A stretch of DNA of 64,000 nt from Komagataeibacter melomenusus (GCF_013155395.1 NZ_JABJWC010000001.1:1-64000); one strand, 5' to 3'. Counted from the first letter of the stretch, positions 1 to 9,664 are shown. Made by a program: numbers and translations. The notes: generated from the letters alone by a model not told the origin.

Positions 1-124
1 GAACCTCTGGGCTCGCCTCAAGGAGTGGCGCGCTGTCGCAACCAGATATGAAAAAACAGCAACGTCGTTCCTCGCGGTCATCCACATCGCTGCCGCAGCA
101 GACTGGATCAAGCCCTAACAGGCC
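1..124 (+). mobile_element. Right end of an IS5-family insertion sequence (continues upstream of the window)
   Basis: The frame at 2-118 encodes the last 38 residues of an IS5-type transposase (NLWARLKEWR... to ...AAAADWIKP, then TAA). The IS probably ends at about 124, just before CTAG (125-128). After CTAG the reading frame of the interrupted GGDEF-EAL gene begins immediately. A second IS5-type copy at 8785-9644 is also flanked by CTAG, which supports this boundary. The left end of the element lies outside the window. Confidence 0.75.
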
Positions 125-169
125 CTAGTCTGCCAGGGTGTAGAAGAGTTTGTCCCCAATTCAGTCGCT

Positions 170-1852
170 GTGCTGATGCTGCTCACGCCAGAGCATCACC
201 TTCAGGTTCTTTCAGGCGCCGGTATGCCACGCCGATTTGTCGCGGCACTGGAAGGAATGACCCTGACCGACGCTGACATTGCAGCGCTGGCAAATGATCT
301 GGACGAAGCCAGTTCCATCGTGTGGGAAAGTTACCGCTCGGTCGGAATCTCACTGGGTCTTCATGACTGCTGGGCTTCGGCCATCAAGGCACCCAACGGC
401 AAGATATCGGGTATTCTTGCGCTCTATTCACGCAACCAGCACAAGGTGGCGGACTGGCCAAAAAAAATCGTATCCGGTGCCGTTCCATTCTGCGGGGTTG
501 TGATCGAGCAGTACGAAGCCAGGCAGCATATTTCGCAACTGGCCAATTACGATCCGCTGACAGGCTTCCTCAATCGTTCATCGCTTCACAAGGTCCTCAA
601 GACCATGATCAGCCAGCCGGGCGATAACCGCTTCGCCGTGCTGCTTCTGGATCTGGATCGATTTCGGGACATCAATGACGCACTGGGTCACATCCAGGGT
701 GATACGTTCCTCAAGGCCATTGCCGAACGCCTGAAGACACTCTGCCGCAGCAACTATATCCTGAGCCGATCTGGTGGTGACGATTTCGTTATCGTTATCC
801 CCAACGCGACAGCTGAAACTGCGGTCAATTTCATAAAAGCGACAACGGAAGCCATGCAGCGTCCCCTTGAGGTCGCGGGCAATCATCTCTCCGCATCCTT
901 CAGTACTGGCATCGCCACCTTCCCAGAAAATGGTCCGGATGGAGAATCCCTGATCAGCCATGCGGAAGTGGCCATGCGGCAGGCCAAGAAGGAAGCACGC
1001 GGTAGCTACCGCCTGGTCAGCACGGTCGACACCAAGGAAGCACAGGACCGGCTGGTACTGGGCAGCGCATTGCGGGATGCCCTGGCCAAAGGACTGCTCA
1101 ATCTGCACTACCAGCCGCAGATCGAAGCCCGGACGGGAGAGATCTATGGCGTTGAAGCTCTATCGCGCTGGAACCATCCTACGCTTGGGAATATCTTTCC
1201 CTCCCGCTTCATTGCCGTGGCGGAGGAGACGGGACAGATCGAGGCGATCGGAAGGTGGTCGCTGGAGGAAGCCTGCCGTCAGATCACCCAGTGGGAGCGC
1301 GATGGGGTGCATATTCCGGTTGTGTCGGTCAACCTGTCTGCCGGTCATTTCCATAATCGCAGCCTGGTGCCGATGATTGCGGATCTGCTGCGCAAATACG
1401 GACTTGCGCCCGAGCGGCTGACGGTCGAGATCACCGAAAGCGTCATGATGGATGAGAGTGACGAGACGATGAACGTCCTCTCCGCCATTCGCAAGCTGGG
1501 CGTGGGGCTGTCCATGGATGATTTCGGGACCGGTTTCTCCAGCCTGTCACGGCTGACACGTCTGCCGCTGACGGAAATCAAGATTGACCGTAGCTTCATC
1601 ATGAACCTTGAAACCGATCCGAATGCGCAGGCTGTCACGACTGCGGTGATCGGTATCGGCAATCGACTGGGCATGACCGTCGTGACTGAAGGGGTGGAAA
1701 CGGAGGCACAGTACGACCTGCTGGAAAGCCTTCATTGCGATGTGCTCCAAGGATACCTGTTTGCGAAACCGATGTCGGCCACCGATCTGGAAATATGGTA
1801 TCGCGAGCCACGCAAGCTGATGCCCGCCATGAAAAAAGGCAGTGATAAATAA
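170..1852 (+). CDS. 5'-truncated GAF-GGDEF-EAL cyclic-di-GMP turnover protein
   Basis: This protein makes or breaks cyclic di-GMP, the activator of cellulose synthase in acetic acid bacteria. Residues 1-115 look like most of a GAF sensor domain, about 120-275 are GGDEF and about 290-550 are EAL. The GGDEF signature is GGDDF (202-206), a variant of GG[D/E]EF, and no RxxD inhibitory site is seen before it. The EAL signature is intact (E329-L331) and the DDFGTG loop is at 450, so phosphodiesterase activity is the safer prediction. The GTG at 170 is only a nominal start. The frame is open back to 119 and gives sensible GAF sequence (VCQGVEEFVPNS) right up to the IS end, so the true N terminus, perhaps with a PAS domain, was cut off by the insertion. 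Whether the remainder is expressed is unknown. Confidence 0.85.
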   Translation: MLMLLTPEHHLQVLSGAGMPRRFVAALEGMTLTDADIAALANDLDEASSIVWESYRSVGISLGLHDCWASAIKAPNGKISGILALYSRNQHKVADWPKKIVSGAVPFCGVVIEQYEARQHISQLANYDPLTGFLNRSSLHKVLKTMISQPGDNRFAVLLLDLDRFRDINDALGHIQGDTFLKAIAERLKTLCRSNYILSRSGGDDFVIVIPNATAETAVNFIKATTEAMQRPLEVAGNHLSASFSTGIATFPENGPDGESLISHAEVAMRQAKKEARGSYRLVSTVDTKEAQDRLVLGSALRDALAKGLLNLHYQPQIEARTGEIYGVEALSRWNHPTLGNIFPSRFIAVAEETGQIEAIGRWSLEEACRQITQWERDGVHIPVVSVNLSAGHFHNRSLVPMIADLLRKYGLAPERLTVEITESVMMDESDETMNVLSAIRKLGVGLSMDDFGTGFSSLSRLTRLPLTEIKIDRSFIMNLETDPNAQAVTTAVIGIGNRLGMTVVTEGVETEAQYDLLESLHCDVLQGYLFAKPMSATDLEIWYREPRKLMPAMKKGSDK

Positions 1853-1962
1853 TCCTCCGTATTATCGGTTCTGTCTTGCCTGAAGGTACATAAAATCCTT
1901 TGGCAGCCTGTCGGGTTGGCCATTTTGAGGGTCATAAGGTCGAGGTTAACCCGGCATTCTGC

Positions 1963-3085
1963 CTGAAGCCGTGTCATTTTTTTGCAGTTATATGCGAGTG
2001 CAACGAGGGTCCATTCAGTCGTGACTTTTGCAAGGCCACGCAGGCTGAATCTTAGGAAGCCCATGATACTTTTGATATTTCCAAAAACCGGATCCACGGT
2101 CTGTTTGCGTAGTCTGTAAAGAGCTCTGGCTTCTGTGATGTCCAGCCTGTCCTTCATGGTAGGCCGCTAGGGCTCAGTTATCCGACGTGGCTCCTTTTCT
2201 GCGGGCCGGGGCCGGAAGTTGTAAGGCCTGCGGGCACCGGGCCGTCCAATGGCGACCAGCGGATCAATGCCCTTTTCCCGCAGTTTTTGGACCGCTTGCC
2301 CGTTGGCGTACCCGGTATCGGCGAGCACCGTTTTCGGAAGACCGATTGTGTCTTCCATCGACAGCACCGTGTCGGCAAAGGATGGCGCGTTCGCTGACGT
2401 GGCGACAACGCCGGTTGTCACGATCAGCTGGCTGCCTTCGGCGCAGACCACGGCCTGGGCATTGTAAGCCTGCCGGAATTCATGGGCGTCCGAGCGCCGC
2501 ATGAGGCGGCTGTCTGGATCAGTCAGACTGATCTGCCGGTCGGGTGGCGGTTCCTCATCAGGCGGTTTCGGCGCCCGCCCGGCCACGACGCCCTGTTTTC
2601 GCATCATAAGCGGCTTTCTTCTTGTAGGCCGGACGTGCCGTTTCAACCTGCTCCCTGGCATCTGCTTCCAGCCGGGCGCAGGCTTCGTTCAGCTTCGCTT
2701 TCATCGTTTCCCGTCGGGCAAGTTCTTCTGGCAGGGCCTCGATCCGGTCGTAGCGCACCGAACGGTATTTGGAGGCATCGGCATCGATTTTCGTGCCGTC
2801 GATCGATACCACGCCCAGGCGTAACAGTCCGGTCTCGCGCACCAGAAGCAGCACTTATGCAAATGCGGTTTCAATGGCCACCCGGTTCGTCCGCGGGAAA
2901 ACGGCAATCGTGTCGCGATCCGGATGCAGGTTCGCTGCCACGAAGCGTATGCCGATGTCGCAATATGTCGCCCGCTCAAGGGCAGCCACAACAAAATGCA
3001 CCATATCATCCAGTTGGAAGCCACGGCTTCAGATCAGGCGGCAGAAGATACGGCTGAGACCGGTCAACGGGATGAAGCTGCTCAT
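1963..3085 (-). pseudogene. Broken IS1182-type transposase
   Basis: Read right to left, the pieces fit an IS1182-type transposase: an N terminus with DRSQPYLLPPDLK, then VSIDGTKIDADASKYR, then LADTGYANGQAVQKLREKGI, then a C terminus with KQTVDPVFGNIK and ALAYNCKKM. The gene is dead. It has a frameshift just after the N-terminal segment and an apparent internal deletion between VHFVVAA and LERATYCDIG. There is a premature stop near 2862 and an in-frame TAG near 2165, where a Trp codon is expected. Inverted repeats were not identified. Confidence 0.8.
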
Positions 3086-3218
3086 CACACCATCTTACAA
3101 CCTTACCCTTGCACAAGGTACCCCAACTCGACCGGCTGCTAGGGAGGCTTGCGGGTGCAATCCGCTTGCCTCGTGTATCTTGTAACGCTACAAAATGACC
3201 ATGCCAATAAATAGCGCC

Positions 3219-3418
3219 ATGAAACCAAAAAAAGGCGTCCACGCGTCGATAGCGAGGCCGTAAATGTTCGCATGGAACGGTCTGTGTTGGAGATGATCGA
3301 CGAGTGGCGTCGCAGGCAGTCTGATTTACCCACACGGCCGGAAGCGGCCCGCCGCTTGATCCAACTCGGCCTTCAAACAGCACGGCAGACGCCGTTATCA
3401 GACGTCGGACAGGCCTAA
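3219..3418 (+). pseudogene. Small ribbon-helix-helix-like protein with a frameshift in a poly-A tract
   Basis: The ATG at 3219 opens a short frame (MKPKK...) that terminates early. The frame starting at 3272 gives a 48-residue product with EMIDEWRRRQSDLPTRPEAA and RRLIQLGL, typical of small Arc/CopG-like DNA-binding proteins. The two frames join if the A7 run at 3227-3233 is read as A8, giving a 66-residue protein starting MKPKKRRPRVDSEAVNVRM. So the gene carries a one-base deletion in a homopolymer, a sequencing error, or a slippage-dependent frame. The downstream part alone could start at 3272. Confidence 0.55.
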
Positions 3419-3464
3419 ATCTCCCCACGTTCCCACACGACGATTCCCCTCCCAATCTGCGAGG

Positions 3465-3818
3465 TTGGAAAGGGAATTTGACACTACGTCAATAAATACC
3501 CATTTCCACGACGAGAACTTGATAACGGTGCCGCACGATGCAGAACGTCGTAGATTGCAGAACGCTATCACGCAGGGAGCAAGGATCGTATGGACACACC
3601 ATGCGACAGAACGTTCACGGGAACGCCATATCTCTAAGCTGATCGCGGAGCGCGTGCTCCGTCGTGGCAACATCGATCAAATCGAAGCACCACTGGACGG
3701 TGATGAAACCTAGAGCGTGGTTGGGGCCGACAATGACGGTCGCCGGATAGGCGTGGTTGCTACTCTGAAAGATGAGGTCTGTATCATTCGTATCATCACG
3801 GTTATGGCGCTCCGCTGA
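3465..3818 (+). pseudogene. DUF4258-type toxin gene with an in-frame stop
   Basis: The frame encodes a DUF4258-like protein: HHATERSRERHISKLIAERV followed by VLRRGNIDQIE. A TAG at 3711-3713 interrupts it after GDET. The same frame continues past the stop with VGADNDGRRIGVVATL and ends at 3816-3818, so a Trp-to-stop change is likely. The next gene starts 12 bases later and encodes a helix-turn-helix protein of the kind that acts as antitoxin to DUF4258/MqsR-like toxins. Loss of the C-terminal strands should inactivate the toxin. Confidence 0.6.
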
Positions 3819-3830
3819 AAGAAAGAAATT

Positions 3831-4321
3831 ATGTTCAGAACACTGCCCTCGTGTGAGAAAGACGGCCTGGGGCTGCCTTATGCGGTGACGCTGATTGACA
3901 CCGCAGAAGAAGAAATTGACGAAACCACCGGGGAAGTGATCGGGGTTTCCGTGCCCGACATGGAAGGGCTTGTTGCTGCGGTGGCAATGGCGCGCGTCTT
4001 GATCCCGACAGGCCTGCTGCAGCAGGAAGTCCGTTTCATGCGTGATATGTTGAATCTGGGGTCAGGTAAGATGGCTGAAATCTTGACGATGACCCCGGAA
4101 TCCTATTCTCGTTGGGAGAACGGCAACCGGGCCAGTGGGCTGACAAGCAGATGCGCATGGTCGTCGTAACCATTTTACGTGAACTTTTCCCCCATTTCAG
4201 CGTAGACCCAAAGACCGTAGCGTTGCTCTCGCCACTGAAACCTGTAGTCAATCAGCCCGCCCCCCAGATCCGGATGATTCGACGCGTCTTACCTGCTGAG
4301 GTTGCACAAAAGGATGAGTAG
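3831..4321 (+). pseudogene. Frameshifted HTH antitoxin-like gene (MqsA-type partner)
   Basis: The start is at 3831 behind a GAAAGAAAG ribosome site. The first frame gives an acidic N-terminal part, then FMRDMLNLGSGKMAEILTMT and SYSRWENGNR, an XRE-type helix-turn-helix. At about 4130 the frame breaks. The sequence continues in another frame as GQWADKQMRMVVVTILRELF and ends at 4321. The arrangement of toxin first and HTH antitoxin second, 12 bp apart, is that of DUF4258/HTH pairs. Both members are damaged. Confidence 0.6.
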
Positions 4322-4810
4322 GATACGGTTGTTCCCCACGCTACGGCTGCCTGATCCAACGCGGCGTCGAACTTGCGGCTGGCCACATGAGCGATGGCAA
4401 TATCATCATAAGCAACCCTGTATGCCATTCTGTTAACACGTCCTCGAAACATGCTGTAATATCAGAAAGGCAGAACATCGGGGGCCGGGAACCTTGGCGA
4501 CAAGACTGCAACATATTGTTGGCTTGGTTGTCGCCGTTCATGCGAACAGCCCGTCGCTCGCGGAAGATGGCAACGAGATCATACCACCTCTGACGAAAAC
4601 TGGAGGACTTTGCAGCCCGCCAGGAAACTGGATTACGCAGCGTAAAAAGAACATGCATATTCTGTTGACATGCTCAGAATATACAGATTTCGAATTATCG
4701 GTTGCAATATTTCCTGCAACGCATGAAGTTTTCATTGTCGGCGTATCTTATATACCGGACTTATCCTGAATTTCGTGTGTTTGGTGCGATGCTGAGGAAG
4801 GTGAAGCATC
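4322..4810. other. Intergenic stretch without a recognised gene
   Basis: Short open frames exist on both strands. The minus-strand frames at 4252-4452 and 4341-4658 may be pieces of one frameshifted reading frame, but neither resembles a family I recognise. No RNA gene or clear repeat was found. Confidence 0.4.
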
Positions 4811-5113
4811 ATGTCTCGACGCAAGAAGCCCGTGATTCCTGACGATGTTCTGGAGCAGGTTCTGGCTGGTCGCGTGGTCCGCACGATCTCGGACGTGGCC
4901 GTTCTTCTGGGCGATATGAAGAAGGTCCTGACGGAGCGGTTGCACAACGCCGAACTGGACTACCATCTGGATGGCGAGGCTATGGTCAGCCGCCCAAACT
5001 GTGGTAATGGCGACGGGCAAAAAACCGTGCTGACGGATGCCGGTCGGGTGCGGCTGGACATCCTACGCGATCGCGCGGGAACGTTCGATCCGCAACTGAT
5101 TGCGCACGACTAG
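4811..5113 (+). pseudogene. N-terminal fragment of an IS256-family transposase
   Basis: The 100 residues match the start of IS256-type (mutator-like) transposases: MSRRKKPVIPDDVLEQVLAG, then a helical region and the conserved GRVRLDILRDRAGTFDPQLI. The frame stops after LIAHD, where the family continues for about 300 more residues including the catalytic DDE domain. The following bases do not resume the homology in any frame, so this is a truncation rather than a single stop. Confidence 0.75.
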
Positions 5114-5159
5114 CGGCGGATTACGCGAGTTCGTATTTCGATTACTCATCAAGCCCTCA

Positions 5160-6230
5160 CACTACAGTTGCATTTTATGGTGAGTTCTGACTCTATGGAT
5201 CACCATGATTCAGGATTTCATGAATGGCGGGGCGTCAGTTGAAGAGACGCTGGAACTGTGGGCGTTTGGGCTCCGGGCTGCAAAGGAGCGGATTGTACCA
5301 TTGTTTACGCAGAAGCGTGTTGCGGCTTCTGCGTGCGCCTTCCTTGATGTCCTGATTGGTAACGAACCGCGCAAGACAGGATGGATGCGTGCATAAGCAG
5401 CAGGAGATCCTGGTCCGTGGCGGCAACAGGCGCTTCTGGGTCGCGGGCAATGGGATGCCGATGTCCTTCGTGATGTCGTCAGGGACCATGTGATCGGGCA
5501 TCTGGGCACTGAAGAGGGCGTACTGGTCATTGACGAGACCGGTTTTCTGAAGAAAGGCCAGGCCTCCTGTGGTATGGGGCGGCAGTATACGGGTTCCGCC
5601 GGACCGGCACTGGCATCGAAGATGATCGAGCGGTGTCTGGATGCTGGTGTGCCTTTCCGTTGGGTTGCAGCAAGCAGCGTTTATGGCGTGGGCGACGTGG
5701 AACGCACGCTTCGCCGGGCAGGAATTGGATATGTCCTTGAGGTCATGGGCAATCACTGGTTCGGATCATGGACACGTGGCCTGTTGATCCGCCGGAACAT
5801 CGCTGACGGGGACCTTGCCTGTTTTACGACCTGGTGCCCGAAAGGGACAACCACGCAGGAACTGGTAAACGTCGAAGGGACGCGCTGGAGAATTGAAGAA
5901 GGGTTCGAGACTGCAAAAAACGAATTCGGTCTCGATCATAACGAAACCCGCTCCTGGCATGGATGGCATAGGCATGTCTCCCTGGTCATGCTGGCCTATG
6001 CCGTCATGGCCAGTGTCCGTTACCAGGCAAACTCACTGAAACCGAAAAAACACCGCACAGGACACGACAGTCCTTGTCCGCTGGTCCATTCAGGAAATCA
6101 GGCGCCTCGTCGTAAAACTCTCACAACGCAGGTTATCCGTCGCCCACATTCTCAGATGGTCTGTCTTTCGACGAACACATCAGGCCAGCGCTATCCGTGC
6201 TCACTCACATTATAAAATGCAACTGTAGTG
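5160..6230 (+). mobile_element. Degenerate IS701-family element with intact ends and CTCA target duplication
   Basis: Both ends carry CACTACAGTTGCATTTTAT (5160-5178, and its inverse at 6212-6230). CTCA flanks the element on each side (5156-5159 and 6231-6234), a 4-bp target duplication as IS701 elements make. At 1071 bp it is shorter than typical IS701 members, in keeping with the internal deletion seen in its transposase. It inserted just after the IS256 remnant. Confidence 0.85.
5205..6215 (+). pseudogene. IS701-type transposase pseudogene
   Basis: The frame begins at 5205 and is stopped by TAA at 5394, where a Glu codon is expected. It resumes in the same frame with HLGTEEGVLVIDETGFLKKG (first catalytic Asp region) and CGMGRQYTGSAG. 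From there it jumps to PALASKMIERCLDAGVPF, which implies a loss of roughly 60 residues. RWRIEEGFETAKNEFGLDHN (catalytic Glu region) follows. In an A-rich run near 6045 the frame shifts, because the family's C terminus (LVRWSIQEIRRLVVKLSQRR) lies in another frame. The protein cannot be functional. Confidence 0.8.
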
Positions 6231-6601
6231 CTCAGCAGATGTTGCCGGGGAATGTGGAGGCATGGGCCAAATCTCGATGAAAATTTCTACCTCACCCTGA
6301 TCGGTTCGCTCTGAAACTCAACAAATAAGCCATATGGCGCAAAATAATCAGCAGTCTCGTTGTTTTTATAGAGATATATAAGTAATAAATTCATTTTTAC
6401 AGGAATGTTTCATCGCGTTAGATAAGAAATGATGGATTAAAAATTTTTAGAAAACTGTTGTTCAGATAAGTGTACAGAATAGGTGCTATTTAAAATAGAA
6501 TGGAAATCGATTTTTCTGGTCCAGAATATGGAAAAAATGTGGCAATTTTTATTACTATGTCTTAGCAACATTTTGTAACCTGTTGCGGAAGTCATACATT
6601 T
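6231..6601. other. AT-rich intergenic stretch upstream of a lipoprotein gene
   Basis: About 370 bases, clearly richer in A and T than the surroundings, with no supported gene. It presumably holds the promoter of the lipoprotein gene at 6602, but I see no convincing operator or hairpin. Confidence 0.5.
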
Positions 6602-7546
6602 ATGAAACTGATAAAAATCGTCTTGCCCATCATGCCGTTCTGTGTTCTTGCGGCCTGTAGTAATCCACAGCGTCCGGTCCCCTTCGCAATTGAACCTGGC
6701 GGCACGCTGTCGGCTGCGACGTATCATGATTTCGCGGTCATGGCGGCCAAAGAAAAGCCGGCACTTACCATTCCCAAAAAGCAGGACATCAAGGCATACC
6801 CCGAACCTTCGTGGGTTTATGAATTCTCATCCGATTTCAAACCGGGTGAGGCCCCACTGCAGATCGGTGCATTTACCGCCGAGGCCGGTAATCCCCGCGC
6901 GCAGGAAGTGGCAGACCATCTACCCAAGGCCCTGTATGAGAAGATCAACAGCAAACATGGCGTGTTCCCTTCGGTCAGCCTGACCCCCGTGCCGGATGCT
7001 TATGTACTGACAGGCTGTGTTACGCGCGTGCAGAAGGGCGACGCCGTTGGCTACCAGATCTGGAACAAATCCCCCGCAACCCAGGTCGAAGCGGTCATAA
7101 CACGCAATAACGTGATTCTCGGCTCCATCCAGATCAACGCGGTGCAGGCAAATCCCAGCATGCACGGGATCGGTGGACTGATCGCCACCGCTATCGCATC
7201 GGGCGTGCAGGGAACACGGTCACAGTTTGTGGCTCAGAGCATGAGCGGTGTCTTCAGGCGTGTGGCCAAAGGTCATCTGACCGGTTTTGAAACCGAGCAG
7301 GGCGATGGCACGCGCGGCCGCTCGCTGGGTCTGGAGCCGGATGCCCGTTTCCTGTTTGCCAAGCCCGATGATATCGTCCAACTGAATGATGCCGCAGCTT
7401 CTTCTGTTGGCGGTGCAACCGGTATCAACGCGGCCCCGCCTGTCACGGTCGTGCCCGCCAGCGCACCGCTTGCCCCGCCCGCCGTAACACCGGCTGCGGG
7501 CACGCCCGTTGTTGCCAACACGACCAGCGTAGTTGCGCGACATTGA
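6602..7546 (+). CDS. Putative outer-membrane lipoprotein, unknown function
   Basis: A 314-residue protein with a type II signal peptide: residues 1-19 end in a lipobox VLAAC, so Cys19 should be lipidated. The body is a soluble alpha/beta domain of about 200 residues with one run, GGLIATAIASGVQG, like that in DUF4410-type lipoproteins. The tail is rich in Ala, Pro, Val and Thr and is probably disordered. The gene is intact although mobile-element debris lies on both sides. I do not recognise a specific function; an envelope role is likely from the lipobox only. Confidence 0.7.
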   Translation: MKLIKIVLPIMPFCVLAACSNPQRPVPFAIEPGGTLSAATYHDFAVMAAKEKPALTIPKKQDIKAYPEPSWVYEFSSDFKPGEAPLQIGAFTAEAGNPRAQEVADHLPKALYEKINSKHGVFPSVSLTPVPDAYVLTGCVTRVQKGDAVGYQIWNKSPATQVEAVITRNNVILGSIQINAVQANPSMHGIGGLIATAIASGVQGTRSQFVAQSMSGVFRRVAKGHLTGFETEQGDGTRGRSLGLEPDARFLFAKPDDIVQLNDAAASSVGGATGINAAPPVTVVPASAPLAPPAVTPAAGTPVVANTTSVVARH

Positions 7547-7856
7547 TCCGTATTTCTCCGGTGCTCGCGGCATGGTGGCGACGGGAACTGGAAAGTATGC
7601 GGCCCTGCCGCTTCAGACCGGTGATGGCGTCGTAGGAATGAACGATCCGCTGGGCATAAATTTAACCGATAAGACGGACTAATTCATGTCCGGTGGGACT
7701 GTCTATTATCGCGGGCGTCGCTGGTCCTGACGCAAGTTTCTCTATCCGGCAGCCCTATCGCGCAACTGACGTGTTACGTTTGCGTGGCCGTGTCTTTCTC
7801 TAATTGACCCCGTTACGTCACCGCCTCGCTTGCGAGGCCTGCCGCCGGGGTCTTCC
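7547..7856. other. Gap with possible remnant coding sequence
   Basis: One frame from about 7546 reads DPYFSGARGM, later LQTGDGVVGMNDPLGINLTD, a stop at about 7682, then SGGTVYYRGRRWS and another stop. This looks like decayed coding sequence, possibly from a conjugation region given the trbB remnant downstream, but I cannot assign it. Confidence 0.3.
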
Positions 7857-8589
7857 ATGTCCGTCATTTCTCTTCGTTCCGAAGCGGCTGCCCGTGGAGC
7901 GCGCATGCTGCGTAACGCACTGGGGGCCGCAATTGCCTGTCATCTCGACGATCCCGCCATCGCCGAGGTCATGCTCAACCCTGACGGACGGCTCTGGATC
8001 GACCGTCTGGCAGGCGGCATGGAGGATACGGGCACCCGGATCAATGCGGCCGATGCTGAACGCATCATGCGCCTGGTTGCCCATCATGTCGGGGCAGAAG
8101 TCCATCCTGCCTGCCCCCGCGTTTCCGCCGAACTATCGGGAACAGGGGAGCGGTTCGACGGGCTGCTGCCACCGGTGGTCGTAGCACCCTGCTTTGCGAT
8201 CCGGCGTCCCGCCGTAGCGGTGTTTTCACTGGCTCACTATGTCGCGTCCGCAATCATGACCGACACGCAGGCTGATATCCTGAGTGAGGCTGTCCGCCAG
8301 CGCCGGAACATCCTTGTCGTCGGGGGCACCTCGACGGGCAAGACAACCCTGGTGAACGCCCTGCTGGCGGAGATCGCCACCAGTGGTGACCGTAGTTGTG
8401 CTGATCGAGGACACCCGTGAACTGCAACGCGCGGCTCCCAAACTTGTCGCGCTGCGGATCAAGGGCGGCGTTGTCACGCTGTCCGATCTGGTCCGGTCGT
8501 CGCTACGCCTGCGCCCCGATCGCATTCCGGTTGGCGAGGTGAGGGGAGCCGAAGCCCTCAACCTGCTCAAGGCTTGGGGTACCGGCCAC
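7857..8589 (+). pseudogene. trbB: Truncated, frameshifted trbB conjugation ATPase
   Basis: TrbB is the VirB11-like hexameric ATPase of IncP-type conjugative type IV secretion. The ATG at 7857 starts MSVISLRSEAAARGARMLRN, the N-terminal domain follows, and then Walker A as GGTSTGKTTLVNALLAEI. At about 8388 the frame shifts. The next frame carries VVLIEDTRELQ (Walker B region) and GEVRGAEALNLLKAWGTGH, where homology ends at about 8589 instead of continuing for another 80-100 residues. No other trb gene remains nearby, so this is a leftover of an integrated plasmid or conjugative element. Confidence 0.8.
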
Positions 8590-8784
8590 CTTCGGCGTTT
8601 GCGATTAGGGTGGATGGTAGTCCGTGTGATGAACCGCGCCGGGATTGGCTGAGACCAATGTTCGCATTCCCCCTCGGTCATGTCGGGTTTCCGGAAGCGA
8701 ACATCTTGCCCGCGATGTCCGAGAAGAGGCAAAAGTGGCAGCTTCGCTTAGCGCGTAGCAAGCACACAGGCTACTTACGCCTAG

Positions 8785-9644
8785 AGGGCGTTATGTACTT
8801 TCGTGCCTGATTGGTGCAGTAATGAGGGATGACGCCTGCCCGCAAACCGTATCCCTCTGATGTATCAGACGAAGAATGGTCTCTGGTTGTCTCGTATCTG
8901 GTCCTGATGCGCGAGGATGCGGAACAACGACATCACGCATTGCGCGAACTGTTCAATGGATTGCGTTACGTGATCCGTTACGGAATTGCCTGGCGCGCCA
9001 TGCCGAATGACCTTCCACCGTGGTCGGCGGTCTACCAGCGATCCCGTCGCTGGATTGAGGCAGGCTGTTTTGACGCGTTGGTATCTGATCTGCGTGCCGT
9101 GCTGCGTATCGCTTCTGGCCGCAGGGCGGAGCCAACGGCCACCATTCTCGACAGCCGGACATTACGTTCGACGCCGGAAAGCGGTTCCCGCGCCGGATAT
9201 GATGGGGCCAAGCGCAAAAGGGGATCAAAGCTGCATATGGCCGTGGACACGCTGGGCCACCTGCTGGCCCTGCATGTCACACCAGCCAGCCGGGATGATC
9301 GCGCCAAGGCGGGACGTCTTGCTGCCGCCATTCAGGACGCGACAGACGAGAGCGTTGAACTGGCCTATGTCGATCAGGGGTATACCGGCGAGAAACCTGT
9401 CGGGGCAGCACGGGCCCTGGGGATTACCCTTGAAGTTGTCAGGTTGCCCGAGGCCAAGCGCGGCTTTGTCCTGCTGACGCGCCGATGAGTCGTTGAACGA
9501 TCTTTCGCATGGGCAGCACGCTGCCGCAGGCTCGTCAAGGATTACGAGCGTTATGCCTAAACCCTCGCAAGTCTCCATGTCATCGCGTTCGCGTGCTTCA
9601 TGCTTGGAAATGCAGCTATGCTCGCCCAAGGTGCATAACACCTT
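8785..9644 (+). mobile_element. IS5-family element flanked by CTAG
   Basis: CTAG occurs at 8781-8784 and 9645-9648. Inside it, imperfect inverted ends are visible: AGGGCGTTATGTAC at 8785-8798 and, read on the other strand from 9644, AAGGTGTTATGCAC (11 of 14 match). The element is 860 bp, a normal size for this group. Its right end stops 20 bases before the HxlR start codon, so it may affect that gene's promoter. Confidence 0.75.
8829..9638 (+). pseudogene. IS5-family transposase with two nonsense codons
   Basis: The transposase begins MTPARKPYPSDVSDEEWSLV with the conserved GLRYVIRYGIAWRAMPNDLP region and first catalytic Asp region (ATILDSRTLRSTPESG). Near the end the frame meets TGA at 9486, where Trp is expected in RRWVVERSFAW, and TAA near 9559, where Glu is expected after YERYA. 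The same frame runs on to the natural end at 9636-9638. Two stops make it inactive. Confidence 0.8.
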
Positions 9645-9664
9645 CTAGTGTCAGGAATGATACC

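Noticed and set aside
2187-3185. Plus-strand frames opposite the IS1182-type remnant
   Set aside because: Shadows of the minus-strand transposase.
4341-4658. Minus-strand frame of 105 codons
   Set aside because: No family, signal or ribosome site; may be decayed sequence but cannot be supported.
4670-4700. TTGACA followed by TATACA as a promoter
   Set aside because: The two hexamers are only 9 bases apart, far from the 16-18 needed.
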